Position numbers and translations under genes: made by a program. Below are positions 6,899 through 16,118 of a stretch of 16,118 nt of DNA, one piece after another. Source of the DNA: Collinsella sp. (lineage in GTDB: Bacteria; Actinomycetota; Coriobacteriia; Coriobacteriales; Coriobacteriaceae); NCBI GenBank assembly GCA_018376905.1, contig JAHAAK010000045.1, forward strand, positions 1 through 16,118. The letters are read 5' to 3'. How positions within the stretch are numbered: the first letter of the stretch is position 1; the number at the start of each line of letters is the position of its first letter. The notes beneath the pieces are model-generated. The model did no database searches and was not told where the DNA came from. It was given only the letters and a program-made list of their open reading frames with translations.

Positions 6899-8199
6899 TC
6901 GTCCACCTCCTCTTGCGTGAGCGTTCCCAACCGCAAGCCCTCCGCAATAAACGGCGGCTCGCGGTCGAGCGTCCAGGTGCGTTCGGCGGCATCGAACGTC
7001 ACGTAGCGCTCGAGCTCAACACCGCCCGACGCGCCGCGGCGAACCCCCGAATATGAGGCCACAAAGCGCCTGCCATCTGCATGACGCTCGGACATCACGA
7101 TGCCGTCGAGCGCCATGGCGATCTGCTCTTCGATAAGCTCACTCGGCAAATCGATGCCGTAGCGCGCAAGCAGCGTCAGGCGAACCACGGTCTCCTGCTC
7201 GGTACCCGCATGGAGCGTGGTGAGCGAGCCGTCGTGGCCCGTGTTCATGGCCTGCAGCATGTCGCAGCACTCGGCACCGCGCACCTCGCCCACGACGATG
7301 CGATCGGGGCGCATACGCAGAGCATTGGTCACCAGGTCGCGAATCGTCACCGCACCCTCGCCCTCGATTGACGCCTCACGCGCCTCCAGACGGACAACGT
7401 GTGGGTGATGTGCAAACTTGAGCTCGGCGGAATCCTCGATCGTCACGATGCGCTCGCCGGTGGAAATCTCGCACGACAGCGCGTTGAGCAGCGTGGTCTT
7501 GCCCGACCCCGTGCCTCCCGCAACCGCCAAGTCCTGCCGCAACGACACCGCGCACGACAGCAGCTGCGCATACCAAAGCGGCAGTGACCCCAACCCCACA
7601 AGCTCGTCCAACGAACAGATACGGTCCGAGAACTTACGGATGGTGAGAATTGGCCCGTCGATCGCCACGGGTGGAATCACCGCGTTGACGCGATAACCCG
7701 TCTTGAGGCGGGCGTTGACGATGGGGCTACGCTCGTCGATACGACGACCGAGCGGCGAGATGATACGGTCGATGAGCACACGGATCTGCTCGTCGTCCTC
7801 AAACGCGTGCTCGATGGGATACAAAACGCCACTGCGCTCAAAAAAGGCAGAGCGACAGCCGTTGATCATGATTTCGGTAACGGTGTCGTCCTCGATGAGC
7901 GGCTGCAGAGGTCCCAGGCCCACCACGTCATCTAGAATCTCGTCGATGATGGTCTCACGCTCAGGCGTCGCCAAGTCGGTCGGCTCTTCCACGTTGAGCG
8001 CCGCTTCCACCGCCGGACGTAGCTCAGAGCGGGCAAAGGCCGGGTCGACGTAGGCACTGATGCGCGCCACCTCGTCGTAGCCCATGCGGTCCATCACCGC
8101 ACGCTTGGTGCGGCGTTTAACGGCACGGCGGCGTCCCGCATCAACGGGGGCAGCCGCAGCGGCCGCGCCAGCTGCTTTAATCCGCGTCTGCAGACTCAT
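6871..8199 (-). CDS. tadA: TadA/CpaF secretion ATPase of the Tad pilus
   Basis: 442 residues from ATG 8197-8199, overlapping the stop of the tadZ-like gene (ATGA). A basic, Ala-rich N-terminus leads to the CpaF N-terminal domain with LLDDVVGLGPLQPL-type sequence (ILDDVVGLGPLQPLIEDDTVTEIMING). The type II/IV secretion ATPase core follows: Walker A GGTGSGKTT (Lys234), Asp box TIEDSAEL (Glu255-Asp256), Walker B DRIVVGEVRG (Glu305) and the His box MNTGHDGSLTTLHAG. It is a cytoplasmic hexameric ATPase that powers Flp pilus assembly, and possibly retraction, through TadB/TadC. All catalytic motifs are intact and the length is normal for the family. Confidence 0.96.
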   Translation of the reverse strand: MSLQTRIKAAGAAAAAAPVDAGRRRAVKRRTKRAVMDRMGYDEVARISAYVDPAFARSELRPAVEAALNVEEPTDLATPERETIIDEILDDVVGLGPLQPLIEDDTVTEIMINGCRSAFFERSGVLYPIEHAFEDDEQIRVLIDRIISPLGRRIDERSPIVNARLKTGYRVNAVIPPVAIDGPILTIRKFSDRICSLDELVGLGSLPLWYAQLLSCAVSLRQDLAVAGGTGSGKTTLLNALSCEISTGERIVTIEDSAELKFAHHPHVVRLEAREASIEGEGAVTIRDLVTNALRMRPDRIVVGEVRGAECCDMLQAMNTGHDGSLTTLHAGTEQETVVRLTLLARYGIDLPSELIEEQIAMALDGIVMSERHADGRRFVASYSGVRRGASGGVELERYVTFDAAERTWTLDREPPFIAEGLRLGTLTQEEVDEWRSLCLSS

Positions 8200-9845
8200 C
8201 GCGAATCACCCTCACGCGACCAGGGAAGACGGATGCGTGGGCGCTCGGTGCGGGTCGCGCGGTCGGCGACCATATCGCTCCAAGGACCGACGGCGCAGCC
8301 CAGTTCCACGAGCATCTCGCGCGTGGCCTCGCGCACGCTGGTCGCAAAAGCGCTCGTCTGACCCACTGCCTCGTCGGCACGACCGAATGCCATGAGCGCA
8401 GCCAAGTCCTGGCCGCCATCGGCAATGCGGATCTTGGAGCTCAGTGCGCAGGCAATCTCAAAGCGCATGGCGACGTCCTCGTCGGCACCGCGCGCACCAA
8501 ACCGGTTGAACACGGCGCTCATGCGCGTGCGTGGCACGCCCACGCGGCTCGCCAGCTCAATGACGCGCGAAGCGGATGTCGCGGACGATACCGCCGCATC
8601 GCCTACGACCAGGCAACGGTCGCTCGCCGCCACCGCGGCGGCCGCGGCATCACCCCAAAAGACCGAGGTGTCGACAAAGACCACGTCGGATTCGCGACGC
8701 AAAACATCGAGCAATAGCTCCACCGGACGTGCCATGAGCTCGGCCTTCTCGGGGGCCGCGACAGGCCCCCAGAGCGTGACGCCCGGGGCGACGCGCATCG
8801 ATGCGGCCACGATATCCGGCTCGGCAAGTGCGCCCGCCGCCGACGGCTCGATAAGCGCCGCCATATCGTGCGGGGCATCGACACCCAGCAGATCGTATAG
8901 GTTTCCAAACATGAGGTCCAAGTCGAGCACGGCGGCACGCAAACCCAACAGCGACGCCGCATGCGCCATGGTGGCAACGATCGTCGACTTGCCGCAACCG
9001 CCCGAACCCGAAACGGCGCAGACGACCGGTACCCGACGCGACGGAATCGACGAGTCCGCCGACGGCGCGGGGGCTGACGGTGCAGGAACCGGCGACACGG
9101 ACGCGGGCGATAACATCCCCGTCTCCCCCGCCGCGGTCACGCGCTGAGCCCAAGCCGGCATGGCAGGCTGCCCGGGCTGCGGTTCCGAAGCCAAAGACGC
9201 AGCGGCGCACGGCTCGTCAGCCCCGGCAAAACCCTCGACCTCGTCGAGCTCATCGGCCAGATTTACGCCGTGCACGTATCCCATATCTTCAGCCAGAACG
9301 TCATCGCCATACGGTACCGGCCCTCCAGCGTCATCGTATGCAAGGGGGTCCCGGGGGCGCCGACCATGCTCGGCTTCCGCTTTTCCATATTCATCAACAC
9401 GCGGGCCTCTTGTAGCGCGAGGCGCCCCGGGTTCCCTATCAACAAAAGCATCGGGCTCGATCGCCATGCGCCGATCGGAATCAACCGTTCCCTCACCCGC
9501 GCGCCCGTTGCCGCACAAACTGTGCGCAGCGATGACCTCGGTCGCCCCCGCGCGAAACAGCCCTTCGATATCCGACGGGTCGAGTGTCTCGATCAACACG
9601 ACGACGCGACTCACACGGCCCTCGGCCGTCAGGCGCGCAACGGTCTTCCGCACGTCTTCGGTATCGAACAGAGATGCCGCGATGATGGCGGCACCGCGGC
9701 GCGAGGGAAACGCCCGCGCCATGGATACCAGCCCGTCCAGATCCCCCACGCGAAGCACCTGTGCGCCCACATCGCGACCCTCGACTTCCTGCTGTAGCAG
9801 CCCGTAATCGCCGCACGCGCAGCACGCAAGCCAGATTGCCTTCAT
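8196..9845 (-). CDS. tadZ: TadZ/CpaE-like pilus localisation ATPase
   Basis: 549 residues from ATG 9843-9845, overlapping the cpaB stop; the open frame upstream is a shadow of cpaB. Residues 1-110 resemble a degenerate receiver domain (AIIAASLFDTEDVRKTVARL, DIEGLFRAGATEVIAA). A long acidic, then Pro/Ala-rich linker (about 110-270) follows. The C-terminal half is a ParA/MinD-type ATPase: a deviant Walker A SGSGGCGKST (Lys286), DLDLMFGNLYDLLGV, and VVFVDTSVFWG in the Walker B place. TadZ/CpaE proteins set where the pilus is built, typically the pole. The linker is unusually long and probably disordered. Confidence 0.92.
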   Translation of the reverse strand: MKAIWLACCACGDYGLLQQEVEGRDVGAQVLRVGDLDGLVSMARAFPSRRGAAIIAASLFDTEDVRKTVARLTAEGRVSRVVVLIETLDPSDIEGLFRAGATEVIAAHSLCGNGRAGEGTVDSDRRMAIEPDAFVDREPGAPRATRGPRVDEYGKAEAEHGRRPRDPLAYDDAGGPVPYGDDVLAEDMGYVHGVNLADELDEVEGFAGADEPCAAASLASEPQPGQPAMPAWAQRVTAAGETGMLSPASVSPVPAPSAPAPSADSSIPSRRVPVVCAVSGSGGCGKSTIVATMAHAASLLGLRAAVLDLDLMFGNLYDLLGVDAPHDMAALIEPSAAGALAEPDIVAASMRVAPGVTLWGPVAAPEKAELMARPVELLLDVLRRESDVVFVDTSVFWGDAAAAAVAASDRCLVVGDAAVSSATSASRVIELASRVGVPRTRMSAVFNRFGARGADEDVAMRFEIACALSSKIRIADGGQDLAALMAFGRADEAVGQTSAFATSVREATREMLVELGCAVGPWSDMVADRATRTERPRIRLPWSREGDSR

Positions 9846-10504
9846 CACTCGTCGCCTCCGCTCTTTTTGCCGCGCGCCGTGGCGGGAATCGTCAAGCTGA
9901 CCGTTCCCTTTCCCGAGGCTCCCAGCAATTCCTTGACATCTTCGGGGTCTGCCGCCAGCGTCACCCACTCGATCTTGCCCTCACGCGTGGTGCCGGCATC
10001 TTCGCTGGTATCGATCACGTACGCGCCGCACAAACGATCGGTCACGCCATCTTTTTGCACGTACACGTCCACATAGCTGCCCACGCCCGTGGCGCCGCCG
10101 ACCGAGTGCTCGGCATCGACCGCCACCGAAACGGCAACCTTGCCTTTAGGCACCTCGAGCTTGTGGCTCTCGGCCTTGGTGTAGAAATTGCAAATCACGG
10201 CGTTTTTGGGAATGCGCGAGGTCGTCACGTCGCCGCGCACCTGACGCAGCTCGGTCGCCGCATCACGCGGCAACAGACTCGCCAGCCATTCCTGAGTTAT
10301 GACATTAGTCTCATCGAGGGTCTCACCCGCATCGATATCGCGCGCCGCGACGCACACCTCAACGCGGTCGCCGCCGTATTTTGCCAACGTCTCGGCCTGG
10401 GCCTGCTCGGCTTGCGAGCGGATCGACGAGCCGTAGACCATGCAGAGCGCCGCGGCAAGCACGCCCGCGACCAGACTGATGGCGATGCGCTTGCTCTTGT
10501 TCAC
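9845..10504 (-). CDS. cpaB: CpaB/RcpC-like pilus assembly protein (SAF domain)
   Basis: 219 residues from GTG 10502-10504, with GAGAGGAG six bases upstream. A longer frame opened by a TTG further up lacks a ribosome site. An N-terminal membrane helix (about 5-24, RIAISLVAGVLAAALCMVYG) precedes a SAF domain (VCVAARDIDAGETLDETNVI, SRIPKNAVICNFYT) and a C-terminal RcpC/CpaB domain (KVAVSVAVDAEHSVGGATGVGSYVDVYVQKDG). In two-membrane bacteria CpaB works with the secretin. None is seen here, so in a single-membrane cell it may bind the wall or stabilise the base. It is the first gene of the operon, and the 253-bp gap to rsgA holds the likely promoter. Confidence 0.92.
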   Translation of the reverse strand: MNKSKRIAISLVAGVLAAALCMVYGSSIRSQAEQAQAETLAKYGGDRVEVCVAARDIDAGETLDETNVITQEWLASLLPRDAATELRQVRGDVTTSRIPKNAVICNFYTKAESHKLEVPKGKVAVSVAVDAEHSVGGATGVGSYVDVYVQKDGVTDRLCGAYVIDTSEDAGTTREGKIEWVTLAADPEDVKELLGASGKGTVSLTIPATARGKKSGGDE

Positions 10505-10602
10505 GGCCGCTCCTCTCAAGGTAGCACCGGGCAAATGCCCGTACCACCATTGTCTGGGCGACCAGGGTACAAAGCGGCGCAATCGCAATCTTGGTTTTAC
10601 GT

Positions 10603-10665
10603 GTCAAACCAATTGCTGACCAAAAGCTGACCAGCCCGTCAAGCTCGTGGCAAGGTTTTGGTCAG
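10603..10665 (-). promoter_or_regulatory. Repeat cluster and candidate control region of the pilus operon
   Basis: Upstream of cpaB, CTGACCAAAA (10616-10625) is matched by a perfect 10-bp inverted copy TTTTGGTCAG (10656-10665). A further GCTGACCA (10626-10633) repeats the first copy (10615-10622) at an 11-bp step, about one helical turn. On the - strand a perfect TTGACA (10603-10608) lies just downstream, but no good -10 sits 16-18 bp after it. The cluster looks like a regulator site before the pilus operon; the exact promoter is unresolved. Confidence 0.4.
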
Positions 10666-10704
10666 AACGTCGGCAAAACGCATATTTCGAGACGCTTTGG
10701 CAGC

Positions 10705-10739
10705 AAAAAAGCCCCCTCCCAAGCAGTTGGGAGACGGCT
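10705..10739 (-). terminator. Rho-independent terminator of rsgA
   Basis: On the - strand AGCC-GT-CTCCCAA-CTGC-TTGGGAG-GG-GGCT forms a 7-bp perfect inner stem plus a 4-bp outer stem, followed by a T run. It starts 18 bases after the rsgA stop. It separates rsgA from the pilus operon, implying that the latter has its own promoter. Confidence 0.9.
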
Positions 10740-10756
10740 GTCATAGGAAAAATCAA

Positions 10757-11941
10757 TTACAGATGAACATCGGGATCGAGCATTTGGGCACTCACGCGCA
10801 TGGATGACGCCAGGTTTTGGAACGTCTCCAGGCGCAGGCTGTCGATCTGCCCCGCGTCCTCGGCCTCGCGAACGGCACAACCCGGCTCATGGGTGTGCGT
10901 GCAATCGCCAAACCGGCACGCACGCGACGCCTCGACGATCTCGGGGAAGGCACGCGCCAGACCCCGCTCATGTCCCACAAGCGGCAGGCTGCGCAGGCCC
11001 GGGGCATCGGCGATCACGCCGGCGTCGCCCGGCAGCGCCACCATCACGCGCGCAACTGTGGTGTGGCGACCTTGGTCGTCACGCTCGCGCACGCCGCCAG
11101 TAGCCAGCGCATCGTGGCCCAGCAGCGCGTTGAGCAGCGTCGACTTGCCGGCGCCCGACTCGCCCAAAATCATGGCACAGCTCCCAGCCGGCACGCAGGC
11201 GCGCACCTCGTCCAAGCCGAGGCCCTCGGCAGAAGACGTCACGATCACGCGCACGACCGGACCCACCAGACGGCGCACGCGGTCCAGATCGCGCTCGAGC
11301 TCATCGGCCTCGCAGCGGTCGGCCTTGGTGAGCACCACCACCGGCTCGGCATCGCAATCGAGCGCCAGCACCAGTGAGCGCGCCACGCGATCGAGCAGCA
11401 CCTCGCCGGCGCCGAGCGCCTGCACGATCAGCACGCTGTCAACGTTGGAGCAGAGCACCTGGTGCTCACCGCGGGCACGGCCACGCCAGCGCTCAAAGCT
11501 CGTACGGCGCGGCAGTACGCACTCGATGACGCCCATGTCGTGCCCGGGAGCACGGCGAACCGCCACGCGGTCGCCCACGGCGGGCAGCAAGACCTCGTCC
11601 TCGCCACGCGACTTGGCAAACCCTACGGCATGCTCGGCACGAAACGTGTCATCGGCAGTCGCCACCAGCGGAAATCCGCGGTCCAGGCGCACCACGGCAC
11701 CGAGCTGCATCTGCTCGGGCTCCTCGGCCTGTGCGCAAAAGTCGTCAAATGCAGCCTGCTGAGCCGCATCGACCGGCAGGTCATCGAACGCCGGAACATC
11801 CTGCAGCGCGTCAAGCCCCGGTACGCTTGCCAGCAACTCCTCAGCAGATGCAGGGGCTTCGGTCGCAAGCTTCCGACGACGGTCACGCTTAGCCCGCGCC
11901 CCCGTCGTCTTTTTCTTCGCCTTAGCCTTAGCCTTGCCCAC
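10757..11941 (-). CDS. rsgA: RsgA, ribosome small-subunit-dependent GTPase
   Basis: 394 residues from GTG 11939-11941, with GGGAGG five bases upstream; the longer open frame runs into a terminator hairpin and is rejected. After a Lys-rich tail and an acidic stretch (to about 90) comes an OB-like domain. The circularly permuted GTPase follows, with G4 TKAD (205-208) before G1 GESGAGKST (Lys266) and G3 DAPG. The zinc site is C342-x4-C347-x-H349-x5-C355, as expected of RsgA. It is a late 30S ribosomal subunit maturation factor in the cytoplasm. The N-terminal extension is longer than in the E. coli type and highly basic, probably RNA binding. All motifs are intact. Confidence 0.96.
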   Translation of the reverse strand: MGKAKAKAKKKTTGARAKRDRRRKLATEAPASAEELLASVPGLDALQDVPAFDDLPVDAAQQAAFDDFCAQAEEPEQMQLGAVVRLDRGFPLVATADDTFRAEHAVGFAKSRGEDEVLLPAVGDRVAVRRAPGHDMGVIECVLPRRTSFERWRGRARGEHQVLCSNVDSVLIVQALGAGEVLLDRVARSLVLALDCDAEPVVVLTKADRCEADELERDLDRVRRLVGPVVRVIVTSSAEGLGLDEVRACVPAGSCAMILGESGAGKSTLLNALLGHDALATGGVRERDDQGRHTTVARVMVALPGDAGVIADAPGLRSLPLVGHERGLARAFPEIVEASRACRFGDCTHTHEPGCAVREAEDAGQIDSLRLETFQNLASSMRVSAQMLDPDVHL

Positions 11942-11979
11942 AAACGCCTCCCAGTACCCAAAATCACAACTGAGCAGGT

Positions 11980-12009
11980 ATTTTAAATCAAAAAGAGCTG
12001 GCCGGGCAA
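11980..12009 (-). promoter_or_regulatory. Candidate promoter of rsgA
   Basis: On the - strand TTGCCC (12004-12009) and TAAAAT (11980-11985, 5 of 6) are 18 bp apart, about 40 bases before the GTG start. The -35 box lies inside the terminator hairpin of the upstream ATPase gene, so the two signals overlap. Confidence 0.45.
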
Positions 12010-12019
12010 AGCCCGACCA
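11990..12019 (-). terminator. Rho-independent terminator of the calcium ATPase transcript
   Basis: On the - strand TGGTCGGGC-TTT-GCCCGGCCA is a 9-bp stem (one G-T wobble) with a three-base loop, followed by GCTC and five T. It lies about 150 bases beyond the ATPase stop, with a nested palindrome in between. Confidence 0.8.
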
Positions 12020-12065
12020 ACTCACACACTTTCCCTCAGCTTACGGTCCCGAGAGGCTATCCGTA

Positions 12066-12154
12066 GGCCCGCCCGCCGGGAGGAGCTTCTTCTGAGCGAT
12101 CCCGCAGCGCGAAGCGCGAGGACCAGCGAAGAAGAAAACACGCAGGGGCGGGCC
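12066..12154. repeat. Nested palindromic element after the ATPase gene
   Basis: Three inverted repeats are nested. The outer GGCCCGCCC (12066-12074) pairs with GGGCGGGCC (12146-12154). The middle CTTCTTC (12086-12092) pairs with GAAGAAG (12128-12134). The inner GCGC-GAA-GCGC lies at 12107-12117. No open reading frame and no T run follow directly. It could be an RNA 3' structure or a dispersed palindromic repeat. Confidence 0.6.
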
Positions 12155-12167
12155 CGGACAGGTTAGC

Positions 12168-14849
<2,682 letters not shown>

Positions 14850-14859
14850 ATAGAGTCCC

Positions 14860-14913
14860 CTCCTGGGATTCGGGCCACTCAGCAGATTGATGCCCGATCA
14901 TAATTCCCAGGAG
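14860..14913 (-). promoter_or_regulatory. Leader hairpin covering the ATPase ribosome binding site
   Basis: In the - strand transcript CTCCTGGGA (14905-14913) pairs perfectly with TCCCAGGAG (14860-14868), and inside it CGGGC (14892-14896) pairs with GCCCG (14871-14875). The last bases of the 3' arm are the AGGAG of the ATPase Shine-Dalgarno sequence, so the fold would block ribosome entry. A TATGAT -10-like box (14897-14902) lies inside the loop region; a transcript starting there would lack the 5' arm. Confidence 0.55.
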
Positions 14914-14967
14914 AAGGGCAAGGGCTCATCAAGGCTGCCGTGCTGAGCGGCAGTTGATAGTGGAGCT

Positions 14968-14997
14968 ATGGTACCCCAAAGCGACGCGTCTAGCCAA
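14968..14997 (-). promoter_or_regulatory. Candidate upstream promoter of the calcium ATPase
   Basis: On the - strand TTGGCT (14992-14997) and TACCAT (14968-14973), each 4 of 6 to consensus, are 18 bp apart. A transcript from here would include the whole leader hairpin. Confidence 0.3.
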
Positions 14998-15196
14998 AAC
15001 ATTCCATCTGGAAACACGGCACAGGCGCAACGGTGCAGACAGTGTGATGCTCAAGATTGATAAAACGTTTTTTCTTCGGCGCATCATCGAACTAAAATAT
15101 CGCCCAGATAGCAGCGGTTAGAACGGTTGGTAAAGTTTTTGCATATACCGTTTTTCCGCAAAAAATGAACTTCTAATTCGGCATACGGTCGATTTT

Positions 15197-15227
15197 TTGG
15201 GGTATTCGGTCGGCATTTCGTTATAAT
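15197..15227 (+). promoter_or_regulatory. Candidate promoter of pyruvate kinase
   Basis: A perfect TATAAT (15222-15227) lies about 64 bases before the pyk start. The best -35 is TTGGGG (15197-15202) with a long 19-bp spacer, so the -35 is weak. The spacer contains ATTCGGTCGG, one of several CGGT motifs in this region that may bind a regulator. Confidence 0.6.
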
Positions 15228-15290
15228 CATCTCAGTTTTATTTCTTATGGTTTATCTATCAGCGCAAGACGATGTCAGATGGAGGTCTGA

Positions 15291-16118
15291 ATGTACAAGC
15301 GCACCAAGATTGTATGCACCATGGGTCCCGCCTGCGATAGCGACGAGACCATCCGTGAGATGATCAAGGCGGGCATGAACGTCGCCCGTTTTAACTTCTC
15401 GCACGGATCCTACGACGAGCACCACGGTCGCATCGAGCGCGTCCGTCGTATTTCCAAGGAGCTCGGTATGCCCGTCGGCATCCTGCTCGACACCAAGGGC
15501 CCCGAGGTCCGCACCGGCCTTCTGGTCGACGGCAAGAAGGTTGCCGTCAAGACCGGCGACAAGATCGTCGTCACCGCTCAGCCCACGTCCGAGGATTTCC
15601 ATGGCACCGCTGAGCACATCTCCCTCGACTACCTGGCTCTGCCCTCCGAGGTCGAGAAGGGCTCCCTCATCCTGATCGATGACGGCCTGGTTGCCCTCGA
15701 GGTCGAGTCCGTCGACGGCCAGGACATGACCTGCGTCGTCAAGAACGACGGCCTGATCGGCGAGCGCAAGGGCGTCAACATGCCCAACGTCAACATCTCG
15801 CTGCCCGCCATCACCGAGCGCGATCGTCAGGACATCCTCTTTGGCCTGACCGAGAACATCGACTACATCGCCGCTTCCTTCATCCGTGACGGCGAGTCCG
15901 TCCGCGGCATCCGCAAGCTTTGCCGCGAGAACGGTGGCGAGCACGTGACGATCTTCCCGAAGATCGAGTGCGCCCTGGGCGTCGAGAACTTCGACGAGAT
16001 CCTCGAGGCTTCCGACGGTATCATGGTCGCCCGTGGCGACCTGGGCATCGAGATCAAGCCCGAGCTCGTTCCGCACATCCAGAAGGAGATCATCGCCAAG
16101 TGCAACGCGGCCTACAAG
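15291..16118 (+). CDS. pyk: Pyruvate kinase (5' part, cut by window end)
   Basis: 276 residues are visible from ATG 15291-15293 with GGAGG upstream; the frame is open at the window edge. It catalyses the last step of glycolysis, phosphoenolpyruvate + ADP to pyruvate + ATP, in the cytoplasm. The start MYKRTKIVCTMGPACDS is typical. MNVARFNFSHG holds the active-site Arg33, Asn35 and Ser37, and LLDTKGPEVRTG is intact. A B-domain follows (about 75-175), then PNVNISLPAITERD, IFPKIE (Lys224, metal ligand Glu226) and MVARGDLG (Asp250). The C-terminal part of the barrel and the allosteric domain lie beyond the window. Strong bias for GC-ending codons (CTC/CTG, GTC, AAG) suggests high expression. Confidence 0.97.
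   Translation, partial: MYKRTKIVCTMGPACDSDETIREMIKAGMNVARFNFSHGSYDEHHGRIERVRRISKELGMPVGILLDTKGPEVRTGLLVDGKKVAVKTGDKIVVTAQPTSEDFHGTAEHISLDYLALPSEVEKGSLILIDDGLVALEVESVDGQDMTCVVKNDGLIGERKGVNMPNVNISLPAITERDRQDILFGLTENIDYIAASFIRDGESVRGIRKLCRENGGEHVTIFPKIECALGVENFDEILEASDGIMVARGDLGIEIKPELVPHIQKEIIAKCNAAYK

Larger units (their letters stand above)
14850..15290. other. Divergent intergenic region between the ATPase and pyruvate kinase
   Basis: 441 bases without a supported gene. The left part holds the ATPase leader hairpin and candidate - strand promoters. A small CTGCCG/CGGCAG hairpin is at 14935-14953. The middle (15000-15120) is A/T richer with nothing recognised. The right part holds an AACGGT/ACCGTT inverted repeat (15122-15152), several further CGGT motifs, and the pyruvate kinase promoter. 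Confidence 0.7.

Noticed and set aside
5100..6920. A 606-codon open frame opposite tadB, tadC and flp
   Set aside because: Low-complexity Arg/Ser/Thr/Ala-rich translation opposite three recognised genes; no motif.
10505..10607. Upstream extensions of the cpaB frame (TTG at 10588) and of an overlapping frame
   Set aside because: No ribosome site; they cover the operon's control region, whereas GTG 10502-10504 has GAGAGGAG at good distance before the membrane helix.
11942..12025. N-terminal extension of RsgA
   Set aside because: It would translate the terminator hairpin and likely promoter; GTG 11939-11941 has a strong ribosome site.
15252..16076. A 274-codon open frame antisense to pyruvate kinase
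   Set aside because: Composition (LDLDAQVATGDHD, VVLVVGSVR) mirrors pyk codons; it would also run through the pyk promoter leader. No domain seen.

Overview
The window reads as chromosomal DNA from a high-GC, single-membrane actinobacterium, most like a gut Coriobacteriia member such as Collinsella. This rests on protein style, GC-rich codon use, and a Tad pilus locus without an outer-membrane secretin. I ran no search, so the taxon is inference.

Layout. (1) 1-215: the 3' end of a tRNA on the + strand, and a complete tRNA-Phe(GAA) on the - strand with its own promoter and a hairpin terminator. (2) 290-840, - strand: a two-gene toxin-antitoxin-like module, with a palindrome in its likely promoter. 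(3) 899-10504, - strand: a tight Tad (tight adherence, Flp pilus) operon of about 12 genes. In transcription order these are cpaB, tadZ/cpaE, tadA/cpaF, tadB, tadC, a Flp pilin, an unknown membrane-anchored protein, a second pilin-like protein, tadE-like, a large tadG-like gene, a second tadE-like gene and a DUF192 gene. Most junctions overlap or are a few bases long, which suggests one translationally coupled transcript. (4) 10757-11941, - strand: rsgA (ribosome small-subunit maturation GTPase), with its own promoter and terminator. (5) 12168-14849, - strand: a P-type Ca2+-transporting ATPase, followed by a nested palindrome and a terminator. (6) 15291-16118, + strand: pyruvate kinase, cut by the window edge and divergent from the ATPase.

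How it works together. TadZ places the machine at the cell pole or membrane, and TadA hydrolyses ATP to drive the TadB/TadC platform. The Flp pilin and probably the pilin-like TadE/TadG proteins are matured by a prepilin peptidase and extruded. CpaB sits on the outer side. No prepilin peptidase (TadV/CpaA) lies in the window, so it must be supplied from elsewhere. The other genes are housekeeping genes unrelated to the pilus.

No clearly new large system is visible. The most interesting points are: a 5' hairpin that would hide the ATPase ribosome binding site; a repeat cluster upstream of the pilus operon; the unknown protein between two pilin genes; the Cys-rich insert in the TadG-like protein; DUF192 at the operon end; and the toxin-antitoxin-like pair with its palindrome.
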